Shown: positions 36,546 through 45,211, counted from the first letter of the stretch. The stretch is 64,000 bases of DNA from Falsiruegeria mediterranea M17 (GCF_900302455.1 NZ_ONZG01000010.1:124001-188000), one strand, 5' to 3'. Program-made: numbers and translations. Notes: generated by a model from the sequence alone, not told the origin.

Positions 36546-37109
36546 ATGAGATGGCTATGTATGACATATTTGCTGCTTTCTCCGGCAGCTTGGGCACAGG
36601 ACTTGCAAGGCAATGACACCCCGGGCAACTGGCGGGTGACGCATCACAAAATTCACGACATCTGGAATTCCATGTGCGACGAGCGCGAGGAACAGGGCAC
36701 CCTGGTGCAGCGCTGCTATCTGCGCAGGGTCGATGTCTTTTCCCCGCGCCCCAAATTCGTGGCACAGTTCCTGTTCATCACGCCTGAGGTGGAGGGGTAC
36801 AAGGTCGAATTCGGGATGGAGCCGGGAACGTTGTTTTCACCCAACGGGTTTCGGATCGAGACGATGCAGGGCGACATCTGGCGCACCCGGTTTCCGGGCT
36901 GCCTGACGGGGTTGAGCTGCACCTTCACCGGCGATGACGCCGATGTGCTGATTGCCAGCATGCAAGACGGCGAGGCGTTTCGTTTCACCTTTCGCGACCG
37001 TCATGGACAACCGCAGGATCTAAGTTGGCCCTTGTCCGGTTTTGGTGACGCCTGGCAGGATTTTCAGCAGCAGATCAAGGCGCGCGGCCTTTTGCCCGTT
37101 GATGAATAG
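36546..37109 (+). CDS. Invasion-associated locus B (IalB) family protein
   Basis: A 187-residue exported protein: a short signal peptide (CMTYLLLSPAAWA, cleavage near residue 17) followed by an IalB-like domain. Four cysteines (MCDEREEQGTLVQRCYL and FPGCLTGLSCTF) are placed to form two disulfides. The family name comes from Bartonella, but free-living alphaproteobacteria commonly have several copies of unknown, probably envelope-related, function. Confidence 0.8.
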   Translation: MRWLCMTYLLLSPAAWAQDLQGNDTPGNWRVTHHKIHDIWNSMCDEREEQGTLVQRCYLRRVDVFSPRPKFVAQFLFITPEVEGYKVEFGMEPGTLFSPNGFRIETMQGDIWRTRFPGCLTGLSCTFTGDDADVLIASMQDGEAFRFTFRDRHGQPQDLSWPLSGFGDAWQDFQQQIKARGLLPVDE

Positions 37110-37181
37110 GCCACCCTTGCCAAACGGGGCACCAACCCTCACAACTTGCGAAACACTCAATCCAACTGGGGGATATGACCC

Positions 37182-38054
37182 GTGAGCAAAACGAAAATCG
37201 CCGTCATCGGCGGCTCGGGCATCTATGATATCGACGGGCTGCAAGGCGCGGAATGGGTCAGCGTCGAAACGCCTTGGGGCACCCCTTCGGATCAAATTCT
37301 CACAGGCTCGCTGGACGGGGTCGACATGGCGTTCCTGCCGCGACACGGGCGCGGCCATGTGCATTCCCCGACTGAAGTGCCCTATCGCGCCAACATCGAT
37401 GCGCTCAAGCGGTTGGGGGTGACGGATGTGATTAGCGTCAGCGCCTGCGGGTCGTTCCGCGAGGCGATGGCACCGGGCGATTTCGTCATCGTCGACCAGT
37501 TCATCGACCGTACTTTTGCCCGCGAAAAAAGCTTTTTCGGTACCGGTTGTGTGGCTCATGTCAGTGTCACCCACCCCACATGCCCGCGTCTAAGCGATGC
37601 CTGCGAAACCGCAGCCAAAGCTGCTGGCATCAACGTGCATCGCGGTGGCACCTATCTGGCGATGGAAGGTCCACAATTCTCAACCCTCGCAGAATCCAAG
37701 ATGTACCGCGAACACTGGGGCGCGGATGTCATTGGCATGACTAACATGCCCGAGGCCAAACTCGCCCGCGAGGCCGAGCTTTGCTACGCCTCTGTGGCCA
37801 TGGTCACCGATTATGACAGCTGGCACCCGGATCATGGCGAGGTGGACGTGACCGCCATCATCGCCACCCTGACCGGCAACGCCGAAAAGGGTCGCAACCT
37901 GGTCAAAGGCCTGCCTGCCCTTTTGGGTGCAGACCGCGATCCTTGCCCCCACGGCTGCGACCGGGCGCTGGAATACGCGATCCTGACCGCTCCTGAGAAA
38001 CGCGATCCTGCGCTGCTGGCCAAGCTTGACGCAGTCGCCGGGCGCATTCTGTAA
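37182..38054 (+). CDS. mtnP: S-methyl-5'-thioadenosine phosphorylase
   Basis: A 290-residue PNP/MTAP family enzyme cleaving methylthioadenosine to adenine and methylthioribose 1-phosphate. IGGSGIYDIDG (9-19), the phosphate-binding LPRHGRGHVHSPTEVPYRANIDALK, SACGSFREAMAPGDFVIVDQFIDRT and MEGPQFSTLAESKMYR ... IGMTNMPEAKLAREAE are conserved MTAP blocks. The GTG start at 37182 has GGGGGA upstream. The adenine formed can be salvaged by apt, 3.4 kb downstream. Confidence 0.95.
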   Translation: MSKTKIAVIGGSGIYDIDGLQGAEWVSVETPWGTPSDQILTGSLDGVDMAFLPRHGRGHVHSPTEVPYRANIDALKRLGVTDVISVSACGSFREAMAPGDFVIVDQFIDRTFAREKSFFGTGCVAHVSVTHPTCPRLSDACETAAKAAGINVHRGGTYLAMEGPQFSTLAESKMYREHWGADVIGMTNMPEAKLAREAELCYASVAMVTDYDSWHPDHGEVDVTAIIATLTGNAEKGRNLVKGLPALLGADRDPCPHGCDRALEYAILTAPEKRDPALLAKLDAVAGRIL

Positions 38055-38065
38055 GACAAAAATCA

Positions 38066-38095
38066 CTCCCGCCGGTCAGTTGGGACCGACGGGAG
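38066..38095. terminator. Strong hairpin after mtnP
   Basis: CTCCCG-C-CGGTC-AGTTGG-GACCG-A-CGGGAG: 6 bp plus 5 bp separated by one mismatch, 12 bases after the stop, between convergent genes. Its ends (CACTCCCG / CGGGAGG) resemble the ends of the dispersed repeat, so it may be a minimal relic of that family. Confidence 0.65.
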
Positions 38096-38139
38096 GCCTC
38101 GGGCCCCGGGAGGATGACCCGAGTTCACGCGTCTTCAGG

Positions 38140-38829
38140 TTACGCGTCATCTCCGCTCGGCTGATTTGCGCCAAAGACCTGCACGATGTTCCAGTTCTTT
38201 TTCTGCTTGGTCAGCCAGCCAACATCCAACAGCGTTTCAAGCGAAACGCCGGTGCCGCAATTGGCGGTGCAATCACTCGTCACGATGGGCCTTGGGTTGA
38301 ATTTCACGTAGCGCTCGACCCCGTCACGGTCGCGATCAAGGTATACGGTTTCGACGATGAAGACGAAGTATCCATCCTCGGTCGCTTTTTCGAACACCTT
38401 GTCCCGACATCTCTCGCGCATGTTTTCCCGCTCGGCCGTCTGGCGGAAAATCTTGTCCAACGAGATAGAATACACGTGTTCATCAAAGTGGAACCATTCC
38501 CAAATGCTCTGCTGCGCGACAGTTTCGCTTTGCCCCATCGCCCAATGCACGCTTTCACCAAGATAGTTGAAGACGGTCAGGTTCACTGCATTAGGGTGAG
38601 AAATGAACTGTTGGCCATAAAGGCTGCAAATCGCATTGTCGGCAAAGGTCTTTGACGGACCGTGATAGGCAAAGGCGTCACCCGGTTTGGGTTCGTTCAC
38701 ATGGGCGGCATCCACCAGTTTGAAATGATACCTCAGATCCAGGTGGTCGGCGTCCAGAACGCTTTTTCGGGACACACCAAAGATGACGATCAGCCCGACG
38801 AGGGCCACGAACAATATCTTACGTGACAT
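38140..38829 (-). CDS. Membrane-anchored hypothetical protein
   Basis: A 229-residue protein with an N-terminal hydrophobic segment (ILFVALVGLIVIFGV, residues 4-18) that is either an anchor or signal. The rest is soluble, with cysteines at ICSLYG, RERCRD and TSDCTANCGTG. No known family was recognised. The ATG at 38829 is chosen because TGAGG lies just upstream; it starts 8 bases after the stop of the cysteine-rich microprotein, so the two are cotranscribed and may act together outside the cytoplasm. Confidence 0.75.
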   Translation of the reverse strand: MSRKILFVALVGLIVIFGVSRKSVLDADHLDLRYHFKLVDAAHVNEPKPGDAFAYHGPSKTFADNAICSLYGQQFISHPNAVNLTVFNYLGESVHWAMGQSETVAQQSIWEWFHFDEHVYSISLDKIFRQTAERENMRERCRDKVFEKATEDGYFVFIVETVYLDRDRDGVERYVKFNPRPIVTSDCTANCGTGVSLETLLDVGWLTKQKKNWNIVQVFGANQPSGDDA

Positions 38830-38837
38830 GGCGGGCC

Positions 38838-38951
38838 TCACTTAGGACAGCACAAGCTGCCGCCGCAGTTGTAGTAACCAGGCGGACACGCAAGTGCGAT
38901 TGAGGGTAGAATGACGAACAGGCCCAAAAGGGCCGCAGCAATCAGTTTCAT
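38838..38951 (-). CDS. Secreted cysteine-rich microprotein (37 residues)
   Basis: A very short gene: ATG at 38951 with GGAG eight bases upstream. Residues 1-21 (MKLIAAALLGLFVILPSIALA) are a textbook signal peptide, leaving the 16-residue mature peptide CPPGYYNCGGSLCCPK with four cysteines, suitable for two disulfides. The first mature residue is Cys after ALA, but the -3 position is Ala, so it is a poor lipobox. It is the first gene of an operon with the 229-residue membrane-anchored protein 8 bases downstream. Family unknown to me; signal peptide, ribosome site and tight spacing make it credible. Confidence 0.75.
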   Translation of the reverse strand: MKLIAAALLGLFVILPSIALACPPGYYNCGGSLCCPK

Positions 38952-39210
38952 AGCAATAACTCCAACAAAATAATGCGCTCACCTTAGCACAATTTCTTGA
39001 AAACTCCGAATCTGGGGGCCCCGAAACGTCAACGCACAGTGAATTTAGCCTTTGTTCAAATCTGCGGCCTGACACCTGCAAGACACGCAAAAACGGACAA
39101 TTTCGACGCAGGGTTGAAATCGGTCAAGATCCGCCCAATGTCGGAACCTGTTGGAAACATGGCAAATTGACTTACCGACAGGGTGCTTGTGATGACAGAG
39201 ACGGTTTCTC

Positions 39211-40239
39211 GTGGTCGGGGTTGAAACGCGACACAAACCCCGCCTTCATGGGTTGGACGCAGCCCGATTTCTGGCCTTTTGTGGCATGGTTCTCGTCAAC
39301 TTCCGCATCGCCGCCGAAGTTGCCCCTGGCCCCGATTGGGCCAATGTTCTGATCAACAGCCTTGAGGGCCGGGCGGCCGCTTTGTTTGTTGTGCTGGCCG
39401 GGGTCGGTGTCACTTTGGGCAAGCCAACCCCCTGGCTGATGGCGAAACGCGCGACGTTTCTGTTTGTCGTTGGCATGTTGAACATGACCATCTTTGACGC
39501 GGACATCCTGCATTTCTATGCGCTCTACTTCGTGGTCGCGATCCCATTTTTGACCAGCAGCAATCGCACCCTTTGGATCGGCGCGATCGGCATCGTCGTC
39601 GCATCTCTGCTGATCCACGGCATCCTGGACTATGATGCCGGTTGGGATTGGGACGCGCTGGTCTACAACGATTTGTGGACCCTGCCCGGTTTTTTGCGCA
39701 ATGCGTTCTTCAACGGCTGGCATCCGGTTTTGCCCTGGGCTGCATTCCTGCTCATCGGAATGGCACTTGGCCGCAGTGATCTGGGCAAGCGATGCACCCA
39801 GCATCGGCTCATCCTGTGGGGGTTGGCTGCAGCGATCTTTGCGCTGGTGCCACAGGACCTGACCCAAGACCCGGACTTGCAAGCTCTGCTGGGAACCGAA
39901 TCCATTCCGCCTGGCCCTTTCTACATCATGGCTGGCACAGGCACGGCCTGTGTGGTTATTGGCCTGACGCTCAAGCTTATACCCGCACTGGACCGGTTGC
40001 ATATGTCCCCGCTTCTAACCGCACCGGGCAAGCAGACCCTGACACTCTACGTGGCGCACATTCTCATCGGCATGGGCACGTTGGAGGAGTTGGGGTTGCT
40101 GGGCGGTTCCCTCACCGCGCCACAGATCACCTGGATCGGACTGGGATTTGCGGCAGCAACATCGATCTATGCCCTGCTGTGGTTTCGCCTCTTCCGTCGC
40201 GGCCCGTTGGAGGCCATCATGCGCAAATTGACCGGATGA
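39211..40239 (+). CDS. DUF418/DUF1624-like polytopic membrane protein
   Basis: A 342-residue integral membrane protein with about 8-9 helices. The N-terminal RLHGLDAARFLAFCGMVLVNFRIAAE is the hallmark of the DUF418 / heparan-alpha-glucosaminide acetyltransferase-like superfamily, followed by GRAAALFVVLAGVGVTL. Some relatives acylate sugars across the membrane; the function here is unknown. GTG 39211 is the first start after an in-frame stop; no clear ribosome site. Confidence 0.75.
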   Translation: MVGVETRHKPRLHGLDAARFLAFCGMVLVNFRIAAEVAPGPDWANVLINSLEGRAAALFVVLAGVGVTLGKPTPWLMAKRATFLFVVGMLNMTIFDADILHFYALYFVVAIPFLTSSNRTLWIGAIGIVVASLLIHGILDYDAGWDWDALVYNDLWTLPGFLRNAFFNGWHPVLPWAAFLLIGMALGRSDLGKRCTQHRLILWGLAAAIFALVPQDLTQDPDLQALLGTESIPPGPFYIMAGTGTACVVIGLTLKLIPALDRLHMSPLLTAPGKQTLTLYVAHILIGMGTLEELGLLGGSLTAPQITWIGLGFAAATSIYALLWFRLFRRGPLEAIMRKLTG

Positions 40240-40266
40240 TTCCGACCGTTTGCAGAGAGACCCCGC

Positions 40267-40896
40267 ATGTCCTTTGATCTTTGGCTCGCTTTTGCCGCTG
40301 CCTCGACCGCATTGTTGCTGATACCGGGGCCAACTGTCCTGTTGGTTCTAAGCTATGCCCTGTCCAAGGGACGCCCTGTCGCCGTTGCTTCGGCCACGGG
40401 CGTGGCGTTGGGGGATCTGATTGCCATGTCAGCCTCGCTTGCCGGGTTGGGCGCTTTGGTGTTGGCGTCGGCCACGCTCTTTACGGCACTGAAATGGGTC
40501 GGGGCGGCCTATCTGCTGTGGTTGGGATTCAAACTTTTGCGATCGGCGCCGTCACAAGGCATGGGCACCGTTGCGACCGGCAAGGATGTCACCCCGCGCA
40601 GCGTGTTCGTGCATGCCGCTGCCGTAACGGCGCTGAATCCAAAATCCATCGCCTTCTTCATCGCCTTTGTGCCGCAATTCCTGCGCCCATCGGAACCTCT
40701 GCTGCCGCAGTTTGCGATCTTGATCGCGACCTTTGTTGGTCTGGCAGGGTTCAACGCACTTGCCTATGCCCTGCTGGCGGACAAGCTGCGCCAGTGGATC
40801 GACCGCCCATCGGTAATTACGGGCCTGACCCGCTTTGGGGGTGTCACATTGATGGGGATGGGACTGGCAACCGCATTCCTGCGCCGCCCGGCCTGA
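40267..40896 (+). CDS. LysE/RhtB family amino-acid exporter
   Basis: A 209-residue LysE-type translocator with six predicted helices. LLLIPGPTVLLVLSYALSKGRPVAVASATGVALGDL is the family's first helix-loop signature and AAVTALNPKSIAFFIAFVPQFL the second. Such carriers export lysine, homoserine/threonine or homoserine lactones; substrate not assignable. It starts 27 bases after the DUF418-like gene and may be cotranscribed with it. Confidence 0.9.
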   Translation: MSFDLWLAFAAASTALLLIPGPTVLLVLSYALSKGRPVAVASATGVALGDLIAMSASLAGLGALVLASATLFTALKWVGAAYLLWLGFKLLRSAPSQGMGTVATGKDVTPRSVFVHAAAVTALNPKSIAFFIAFVPQFLRPSEPLLPQFAILIATFVGLAGFNALAYALLADKLRQWIDRPSVITGLTRFGGVTLMGMGLATAFLRRPA

Positions 40897-40900
40897 GCAC

Positions 40901-41074
40901 TTAGTCCTGTGCGTTTTCCTTTAGAAACCCCCGGATAAACCGGCGGATTTCGCGCGCCGCACTGGTATCCAGCTCTTTGCATAGATCGACAAATGCGTCC
41001 CGTTCGGATTTGTCCAAACGCAGAACCAGTTGCGCGTTCTTCTTGCTCGACGACTTGCTGTCTTTTTTCTTCAC
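40901..41074 (-). CDS. Small ribbon-helix-helix-like protein
   Basis: A 57-residue protein at GTG 41074, the only start after an in-frame stop. A lysine/serine-rich N-terminus is followed by a short beta strand (AQLVLRLDKSERDAF) and two helices (AFVDLCKELDTSAAREIRRFIRGFLKE), the CopG/Arc ribbon-helix-helix layout, so DNA binding is likely. No partner toxin is adjacent. The palindrome at 41123-41137 is a candidate autoregulatory site. It converges on the LysE-type gene with a 4-base gap. Confidence 0.7.
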   Translation of the reverse strand: MKKKDSKSSSKKNAQLVLRLDKSERDAFVDLCKELDTSAAREIRRFIRGFLKENAQD

Positions 41075-41122
41075 CGTGTCCGCGCCCTATGCGATTTTTC
41101 ATGGGTATCTTGATTCATTTCG

Positions 41123-41137
41123 ATATACTTTGTATAT
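41123..41137. promoter_or_regulatory. Palindrome upstream of the RHH-like gene
   Basis: ATATAC-TTT-GTATAT, perfect 6-bp arms, 49 bases upstream of the GTG start, in an AT-rich promoter-like stretch. Could be a -10 region, an operator, or both. Confidence 0.45.
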
Positions 41138-41195
41138 ACAATGAATAGCAAATCCATATTACCGAACACTAACAACAGAAAAGAGCAGAAAGCAA

Positions 41196-41318
41196 ATGAA
41201 CCTATTGGCCGCATCATCCCTTCTTGTACAGGACCGCCGCGATTGGCGCAGGCCACACCTGTTGTGGCTGCCATCCAGCCTCTACCGCTCGTACCTCAGC
41301 AAGAAGGACAAGAAATAA
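41196..41318 (+). CDS. Possible 40-residue basic small protein
   Basis: An ATG frame in the gap upstream of apt with a purine-rich leader (AGAGCAGAAAGC). The product begins MNLLAASSLLVQDRRDWRRP and ends in SKKDKK; it is basic, with an aromatic-rich centre (LLWLPSSLYRSYL). No family recognised. It could be a real small protein or a chance frame; apart from it and the palindrome at 41123, nothing is seen in 41075-41419. Confidence 0.4.
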   Translation: MNLLAASSLLVQDRRDWRRPHLLWLPSSLYRSYLSKKDKK

Positions 41319-41419
41319 GTCACGCCAGCTCAAACGCTGTCCAGCGTGACCTCTTGACCCTTGCAAGCCGATCCCACATCGGCCAAACCCCCGCTCAACT
41401 GACCTGATCGGGGGCCATC

Positions 41420-41959
41420 ATGCCAAAGAAGACATCCGTCCAAGATTACATTCGCACCATCGTGGATTTCCCCCACGAAGGGATCATGTTCCGCGATGTG
41501 ACAACTCTCTTTGCCGATCCGCGTGGGTTCCGCATGGCCATCGACCAGATGCTGCACCCCTATGCGGGCGAGCAGATCGACAAGGTCGTTGGGCTTGAGG
41601 CACGCGGGTTTATCCTGGGCGGCGCCATTGCCCACCAATTGAGCGTGGGTTTTGTCCCGATCCGCAAAAAGGGCAAGTTGCCCGGCACCACCATCAGCCA
41701 AGACTACAAACTGGAATACGGCGAAGCGATCGTCGAGATCCATGATGACGCCATCCAACCGGGTGAAAAGATTCTTGTTGTCGACGATCTGCTCGCCACT
41801 GGCGGCACGGCCGAGGCGGGCATCAAACTGATCGAACGACTGGGCGGCGAGATCGTGTCGTGCTCTTTCATCGTCGATTTGCCTGATCTGGGCGGCCGCA
41901 AACGATTGGAAGAGATGGGCATGGACGCGCACGTCCTGTGCGCGTTTGAGGGCGAATAA
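41420..41959 (+). CDS. apt: Adenine phosphoribosyltransferase
   Basis: A 179-residue type I phosphoribosyltransferase salvaging adenine to [31 protein letters not shown] is the conserved start, [18 protein letters not shown] contains the loop with the substrate-binding residues, and the PRPP loop is [17 protein letters not shown]. Works with mtnP in recycling the adenine released by methylthioadenosine cleavage. GGGG precedes the ATG. Confidence 0.96.
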   Translation: MPKKTSVQDYIRTIVDFPHEGIMFRDVTTLFADPRGFRMAIDQMLHPYAGEQIDKVVGLEARGFILGGAIAHQLSVGFVPIRKKGKLPGTTISQDYKLEYGEAIVEIHDDAIQPGEKILVVDDLLATGGTAEAGIKLIERLGGEIVSCSFIVDLPDLGGRKRLEEMGMDAHVLCAFEGE

Positions 41960-42125
41960 GCCCCGAATTTGTCACAAGATCGTGACTGGACGCCTCTGTC
42001 TTGCGCGGCTTAGCGCAGGACACCACCGGTTCAAGGAAAGAAACCTCGGGATCGCTCTGATCCGGTTCTGACCCCCCTCCGTACCCTTCGCATTGCCACT
42101 GACGGCATGACATGGAGGATACCTT

Positions 42126-42608
42126 ATGTTTCGCAAAATCGCACTGACCGCCGCCGCCACCGCCATCGCAGCCACCGCCGCTTTTGCCGGCAGCTCATCC
42201 AAAGACATCGTCGACACCGCCGTGGGCGCAGGGGACTTCGGTACCCTCGTGGCTGCCGTTCAGGCTGCTGATTTGGTGGACGTTCTGAAGGGGGATGGCC
42301 CGTTCACCGTTTTTGCCCCGACCGATGCGGCCTTTGCCGCGCTGCCTGAGGGCACGGTCGAGAACCTGTTGAAGCCTGAAAACAAGGATCAGCTGATCGC
42401 AATCCTTACCTATCACGTGGTGCCGGGCAAGGTTATGTCGACCGACCTGAGCGACGACATGAAAGCCGCAACCGTACAGGGCGGCAAGGTCACCATTGAT
42501 CTGGACAACGGCGTGATGGTGAATGACGCAACCGTTGTGGCCGCAGACATCGACGCCAGCAACGGCGTGATCCACGTGATCGACAAGGTCATTCTGCCCA
42601 GCTCGTAA
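42126..42608 (+). CDS. Secreted fasciclin (FAS1) domain protein
   Basis: A 160-residue single-FAS1 protein. A signal peptide ([20 protein letters not shown], cleavage near residue 20) precedes [64 protein letters not shown] (H1 motif region) and the C-terminal [13 protein letters not shown] (H2 motif). FAS1 proteins in bacteria are adhesion- or matrix-associated; a role in surface attachment is plausible. GGAGGAT is an excellent ribosome site. Confidence 0.93.
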   Translation: MFRKIALTAAATAIAATAAFAGSSSKDIVDTAVGAGDFGTLVAAVQAADLVDVLKGDGPFTVFAPTDAAFAALPEGTVENLLKPENKDQLIAILTYHVVPGKVMSTDLSDDMKAATVQGGKVTIDLDNGVMVNDATVVAADIDASNGVIHVIDKVILPSS

Positions 42609-42616
42609 ATCTGTTT

Positions 42617-42640
42617 GGGGCGGCTTAATTGGGTCGCCCC
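42617..42640. terminator. Hairpin terminator after the fasciclin gene
   Basis: GGGGCG...CGCCCC, 6-bp stem with a 12-base loop, starting 8 bases after the stop and overlapping the 3' end of the convergent LysR gene. Confidence 0.55.
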
Positions 42641-43545
42641 TCCCCCTCTCCCATCCCGATCATCCAGTCGCGCACCTGCTCGGCCTGCGGGATGAGCGGG
42701 ACGGTTTTGGACCAGACCAGGTAAAAGCCCTTGCCGGTCTTCCAGGCCCAATCTGCTTTGGCTGCGAGCAACCCCTGCTCGATCAGCCGCCGGGTCACAT
42801 GGCGCCAGCCAAAGGCAAAGCCTTCGCCTGCCATTGCCGCCTGCAACACCAACGCATAGTCATTCAACCTGAGCCCCGCCTTTGGCGCTTGCGCCGGGAT
42901 GTCGTGATGCGCGAACCAGGCTTGCCAGGCGGGCCGTTCCCGCACCGGCTCTTCCAGATGGATCAACCGCTCATGCAACAAATTGGCTGGCGTGGCCAGG
43001 TTCACTGCAGCCGCCATCACCTGTGGGCTGGCGATGGGAGAGATGACTTCGTGAGCGATCAAGGCAGAATGGACACCGGGCCATGATCCATCGCCCCGCC
43101 TTATGGCAAGACTGATTCCCTCGGCGTCTATGTCGGGCTCACGGTCACTGGTTTGCACACGCAGATCGATGCCTGGATGGCTGTCATGGAATTGCTGTAG
43201 GCGCGGCACCATCCAATAGTTGGCAAAGGCCGAGCTGACCGACACCGTCACATGATCATTGCGACCACGCTGATGCACTTCACGCGCAGACTGCAAGATG
43301 CGGGTCAAAGCGGCGGAAACGTCTGAAAACAAACGTTCTCCGGCGTGGGTCAGCCCCACTTTGCGGTGCGCCCGATCGAAGAGCAGGACACCCAGAGAGG
43401 CCTCAAGCTGTGCGATGGACGCGCTGACGGCGGGCTGCTGCACATTCAACTCGGCAGCCGCACGGGTGAACGACCCGTGCCGCGCGGCGGCTTCGAACAC
43501 GATGAGGTGGCGGGGGGATGTGACGAGTTTCCAGAGCTCTTGCAT
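42625..43545 (-). CDS. LysR family transcriptional regulator (GcvA-like)
   Basis: A 306-residue LysR regulator: HTH at about residues 8-65 (RHLIVFEAAARHGSFTRAAAELNVQQPAVSASIAQLEASLG), effector domain about 95-295. It is divergent from the MttB-family gene across a 91-base gap, so control of methylated-amine genes is likely, with the inverted repeats at 43544-43567 as candidate sites. Effector unknown. Confidence 0.92.
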   Translation of the reverse strand: MQELWKLVTSPRHLIVFEAAARHGSFTRAAAELNVQQPAVSASIAQLEASLGVLLFDRAHRKVGLTHAGERLFSDVSAALTRILQSAREVHQRGRNDHVTVSVSSAFANYWMVPRLQQFHDSHPGIDLRVQTSDREPDIDAEGISLAIRRGDGSWPGVHSALIAHEVISPIASPQVMAAAVNLATPANLLHERLIHLEEPVRERPAWQAWFAHHDIPAQAPKAGLRLNDYALVLQAAMAGEGFAFGWRHVTRRLIEQGLLAAKADWAWKTGKGFYLVWSKTVPLIPQAEQVRDWMIGMGEGEGRPN

Positions 43546-43567
43546 AACTCATGCTTATCTAATGCAT
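43544..43567. promoter_or_regulatory. Candidate LysR boxes in the mttB-like promoter
   Basis: ATAA-N7-TTAT (43544-43558, T-N11-A core) overlaps ATGC-N9-GCAT (43551-43567). The first touches the LysR start codon, compatible with autorepression. Short arms make these tentative. Confidence 0.4.
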
Positions 43568-43636
43568 CAAGTTTTTCAACCGTCACAGGCGCGTTCCACC
43601 ACCCTAGTCTTACGCATCACCAAAGGGAGAGACCCC

Positions 43637-45157
43637 ATGGCCCGACGTGCCCGCGCCAGCCGCGCCCGCCAGACCGCAGAGATCGGAGCTCCGGCTTCGC
43701 CGCACATCCAGCGCAGCCTGCCGTTCTTTGATCCGCTGGACGAAGAGCAGATTGCCACGCTCGAGGCGCAAGTGGATTGGATCATGCAGGACGTGGGCAT
43801 CGCCTTTCGCGACGATCCGGTGGCTTTGGATCTGTGGCGCGAGAACGGCGCCCGGATCGAAGAGGACACCGTGCGCGCAGATGCGGCCTGGATCCGGGAT
43901 CTTTGCGCCAAGGCTCCCTCGCAGTTCACGCAGTTGGCCCGCAACCCCGAGCGATCGGTGATCATCGGCGGCACCCACCAGGTGTTCGCGCCGATCTATG
44001 GCGCGCCCTTTGTGCGCGATCTGGAAGGGGGCCGCCGCTATGGTGATATGACGGCGTTCGAGCAATTGGTGAAGCTCACCTATCTGCACCCCAATCTGCA
44101 CCACGGTGGCTTTGTCACTTGCGAGCCCTGCGACGTACCCGTCAGCAAGCGGCATCTGGATATGTTACTCGCCCACATGACGCTGAGCGACAAACCCCAC
44201 CTGGGCGCGATCACTGAAATGAGCCGCGCACAGGACAGTGTGGATATGGCCGAGATCGTCTTTGGCGCGGATGTGATGGAGCAGAACTGCGTCATCATGG
44301 GGAACGTCAACACCAACTCGCCCTTGTTGGTGGACAAGGTGGTAACCGAGGCAATCCGCACCTATTGCGGGCGAGGCCAAGGCATTGTTGTTGTTCCCTT
44401 TATTCTCTCTGGTGCAATGGGGCCAGTGTCGACCGCTGCCAGTGTGGCCCAGGCGATGGCCGAAGCGATGATGTGTTGTGCCTATGCGCAGATGATCCGC
44501 CCCGGCGCACCTTTTGTGCTGGGCAATTTCCTGAGTTCGATGTCGCTGAAATCCGGCGCGCCCACGTTTGGGATGCCCGAGCCGGTGATCTCGAATTATG
44601 CGATTGGTCAGTTGGCCCGTCGTGTCGGATTGCCTCTGCGCTGTGGCGGTTCGCTGACCGCGTCCAAGGTCGAGGATGCGCAGGCGGCGTATGAAAGTGC
44701 GGACTCTATGCATTCTACCATGCTGGCCGGTGGAAATTTCGTGCTGCATTCGGCCGGTTGGCTTGAGGGTGGGCTGTGCACCGGGTTTGAGAAGCTGATC
44801 ATGGATGCGGACCGGTTGGGTTCCTACCAAAAGGTGTTGAGCCAAGGATTGGATACCAGCGACGAGGCGCTTGCGCGGGACGCTTATGGCGAGGTCGCGC
44901 CGGGTGGGCATTTCCTGGGCTGTGATCACACGATGCGCAACTATCAGACCGCGTTTTACGAGCCTGCGCTCAGCGACAGCGAGAATGTCGAAAGCTGGGA
45001 GGAAGGGGGTTCCAAGGATATGCGCCGCCGCGCGTATGAACGCTGGAACGCGATGCTTGACGCTTATGAGGCTCCAGCCATGGAACAGGGGCTGCGCGAA
45101 GAACTGGCCGCATATGTCGCCCGCCGCAAGGAGGAGCTGCCGGATGCGTGGTACTGA
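43637..45157 (+). CDS. MttB-family (non-pyrrolysine) corrinoid methyltransferase homologue
   Basis: A 506-residue member of the trimethylamine methyltransferase (MttB) superfamily. True archaeal MttB has an in-frame amber codon for pyrrolysine; here the frame is uninterrupted, placing it with non-Pyl homologues such as the glycine-betaine methyltransferase MtgB. Blocks include THQVFAPIYGAPFVRDLEGGRRYGDM, SGAMGPVSTAASVAQAMAEAM and GGSLTASKVEDAQAAYES. GGGAGA precedes ATG 43637; upstream frame is non-coding. No corrinoid-protein gene is adjacent. With the DMGDH-like gene downstream it suggests stepwise demethylation of a quaternary or tertiary amine; substrate is inference. Confidence 0.88.
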   Translation: MARRARASRARQTAEIGAPASPHIQRSLPFFDPLDEEQIATLEAQVDWIMQDVGIAFRDDPVALDLWRENGARIEEDTVRADAAWIRDLCAKAPSQFTQLARNPERSVIIGGTHQVFAPIYGAPFVRDLEGGRRYGDMTAFEQLVKLTYLHPNLHHGGFVTCEPCDVPVSKRHLDMLLAHMTLSDKPHLGAITEMSRAQDSVDMAEIVFGADVMEQNCVIMGNVNTNSPLLVDKVVTEAIRTYCGRGQGIVVVPFILSGAMGPVSTAASVAQAMAEAMMCCAYAQMIRPGAPFVLGNFLSSMSLKSGAPTFGMPEPVISNYAIGQLARRVGLPLRCGGSLTASKVEDAQAAYESADSMHSTMLAGGNFVLHSAGWLEGGLCTGFEKLIMDADRLGSYQKVLSQGLDTSDEALARDAYGEVAPGGHFLGCDHTMRNYQTAFYEPALSDSENVESWEEGGSKDMRRRAYERWNAMLDAYEAPAMEQGLREELAAYVARRKEELPDAWY

Positions 45158-45211
45158 GTTAACCCAATCTTCACGCATATGCTCAGGTGATGCCAAATCG
45201 CAAAATCGCCT

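Noticed and set aside
38842-39090. An 82-codon minus-strand frame upstream of the 229-residue hypothetical
   Set aside because: A different frame in the same place encodes the signal-peptide microprotein with a good ribosome site, which explains the region better.
43637-45157. Possible pyrrolysine-containing trimethylamine methyltransferase
   Set aside because: No in-frame amber codon exists in the gene and no pyl genes are nearby; it is a non-Pyl homologue.
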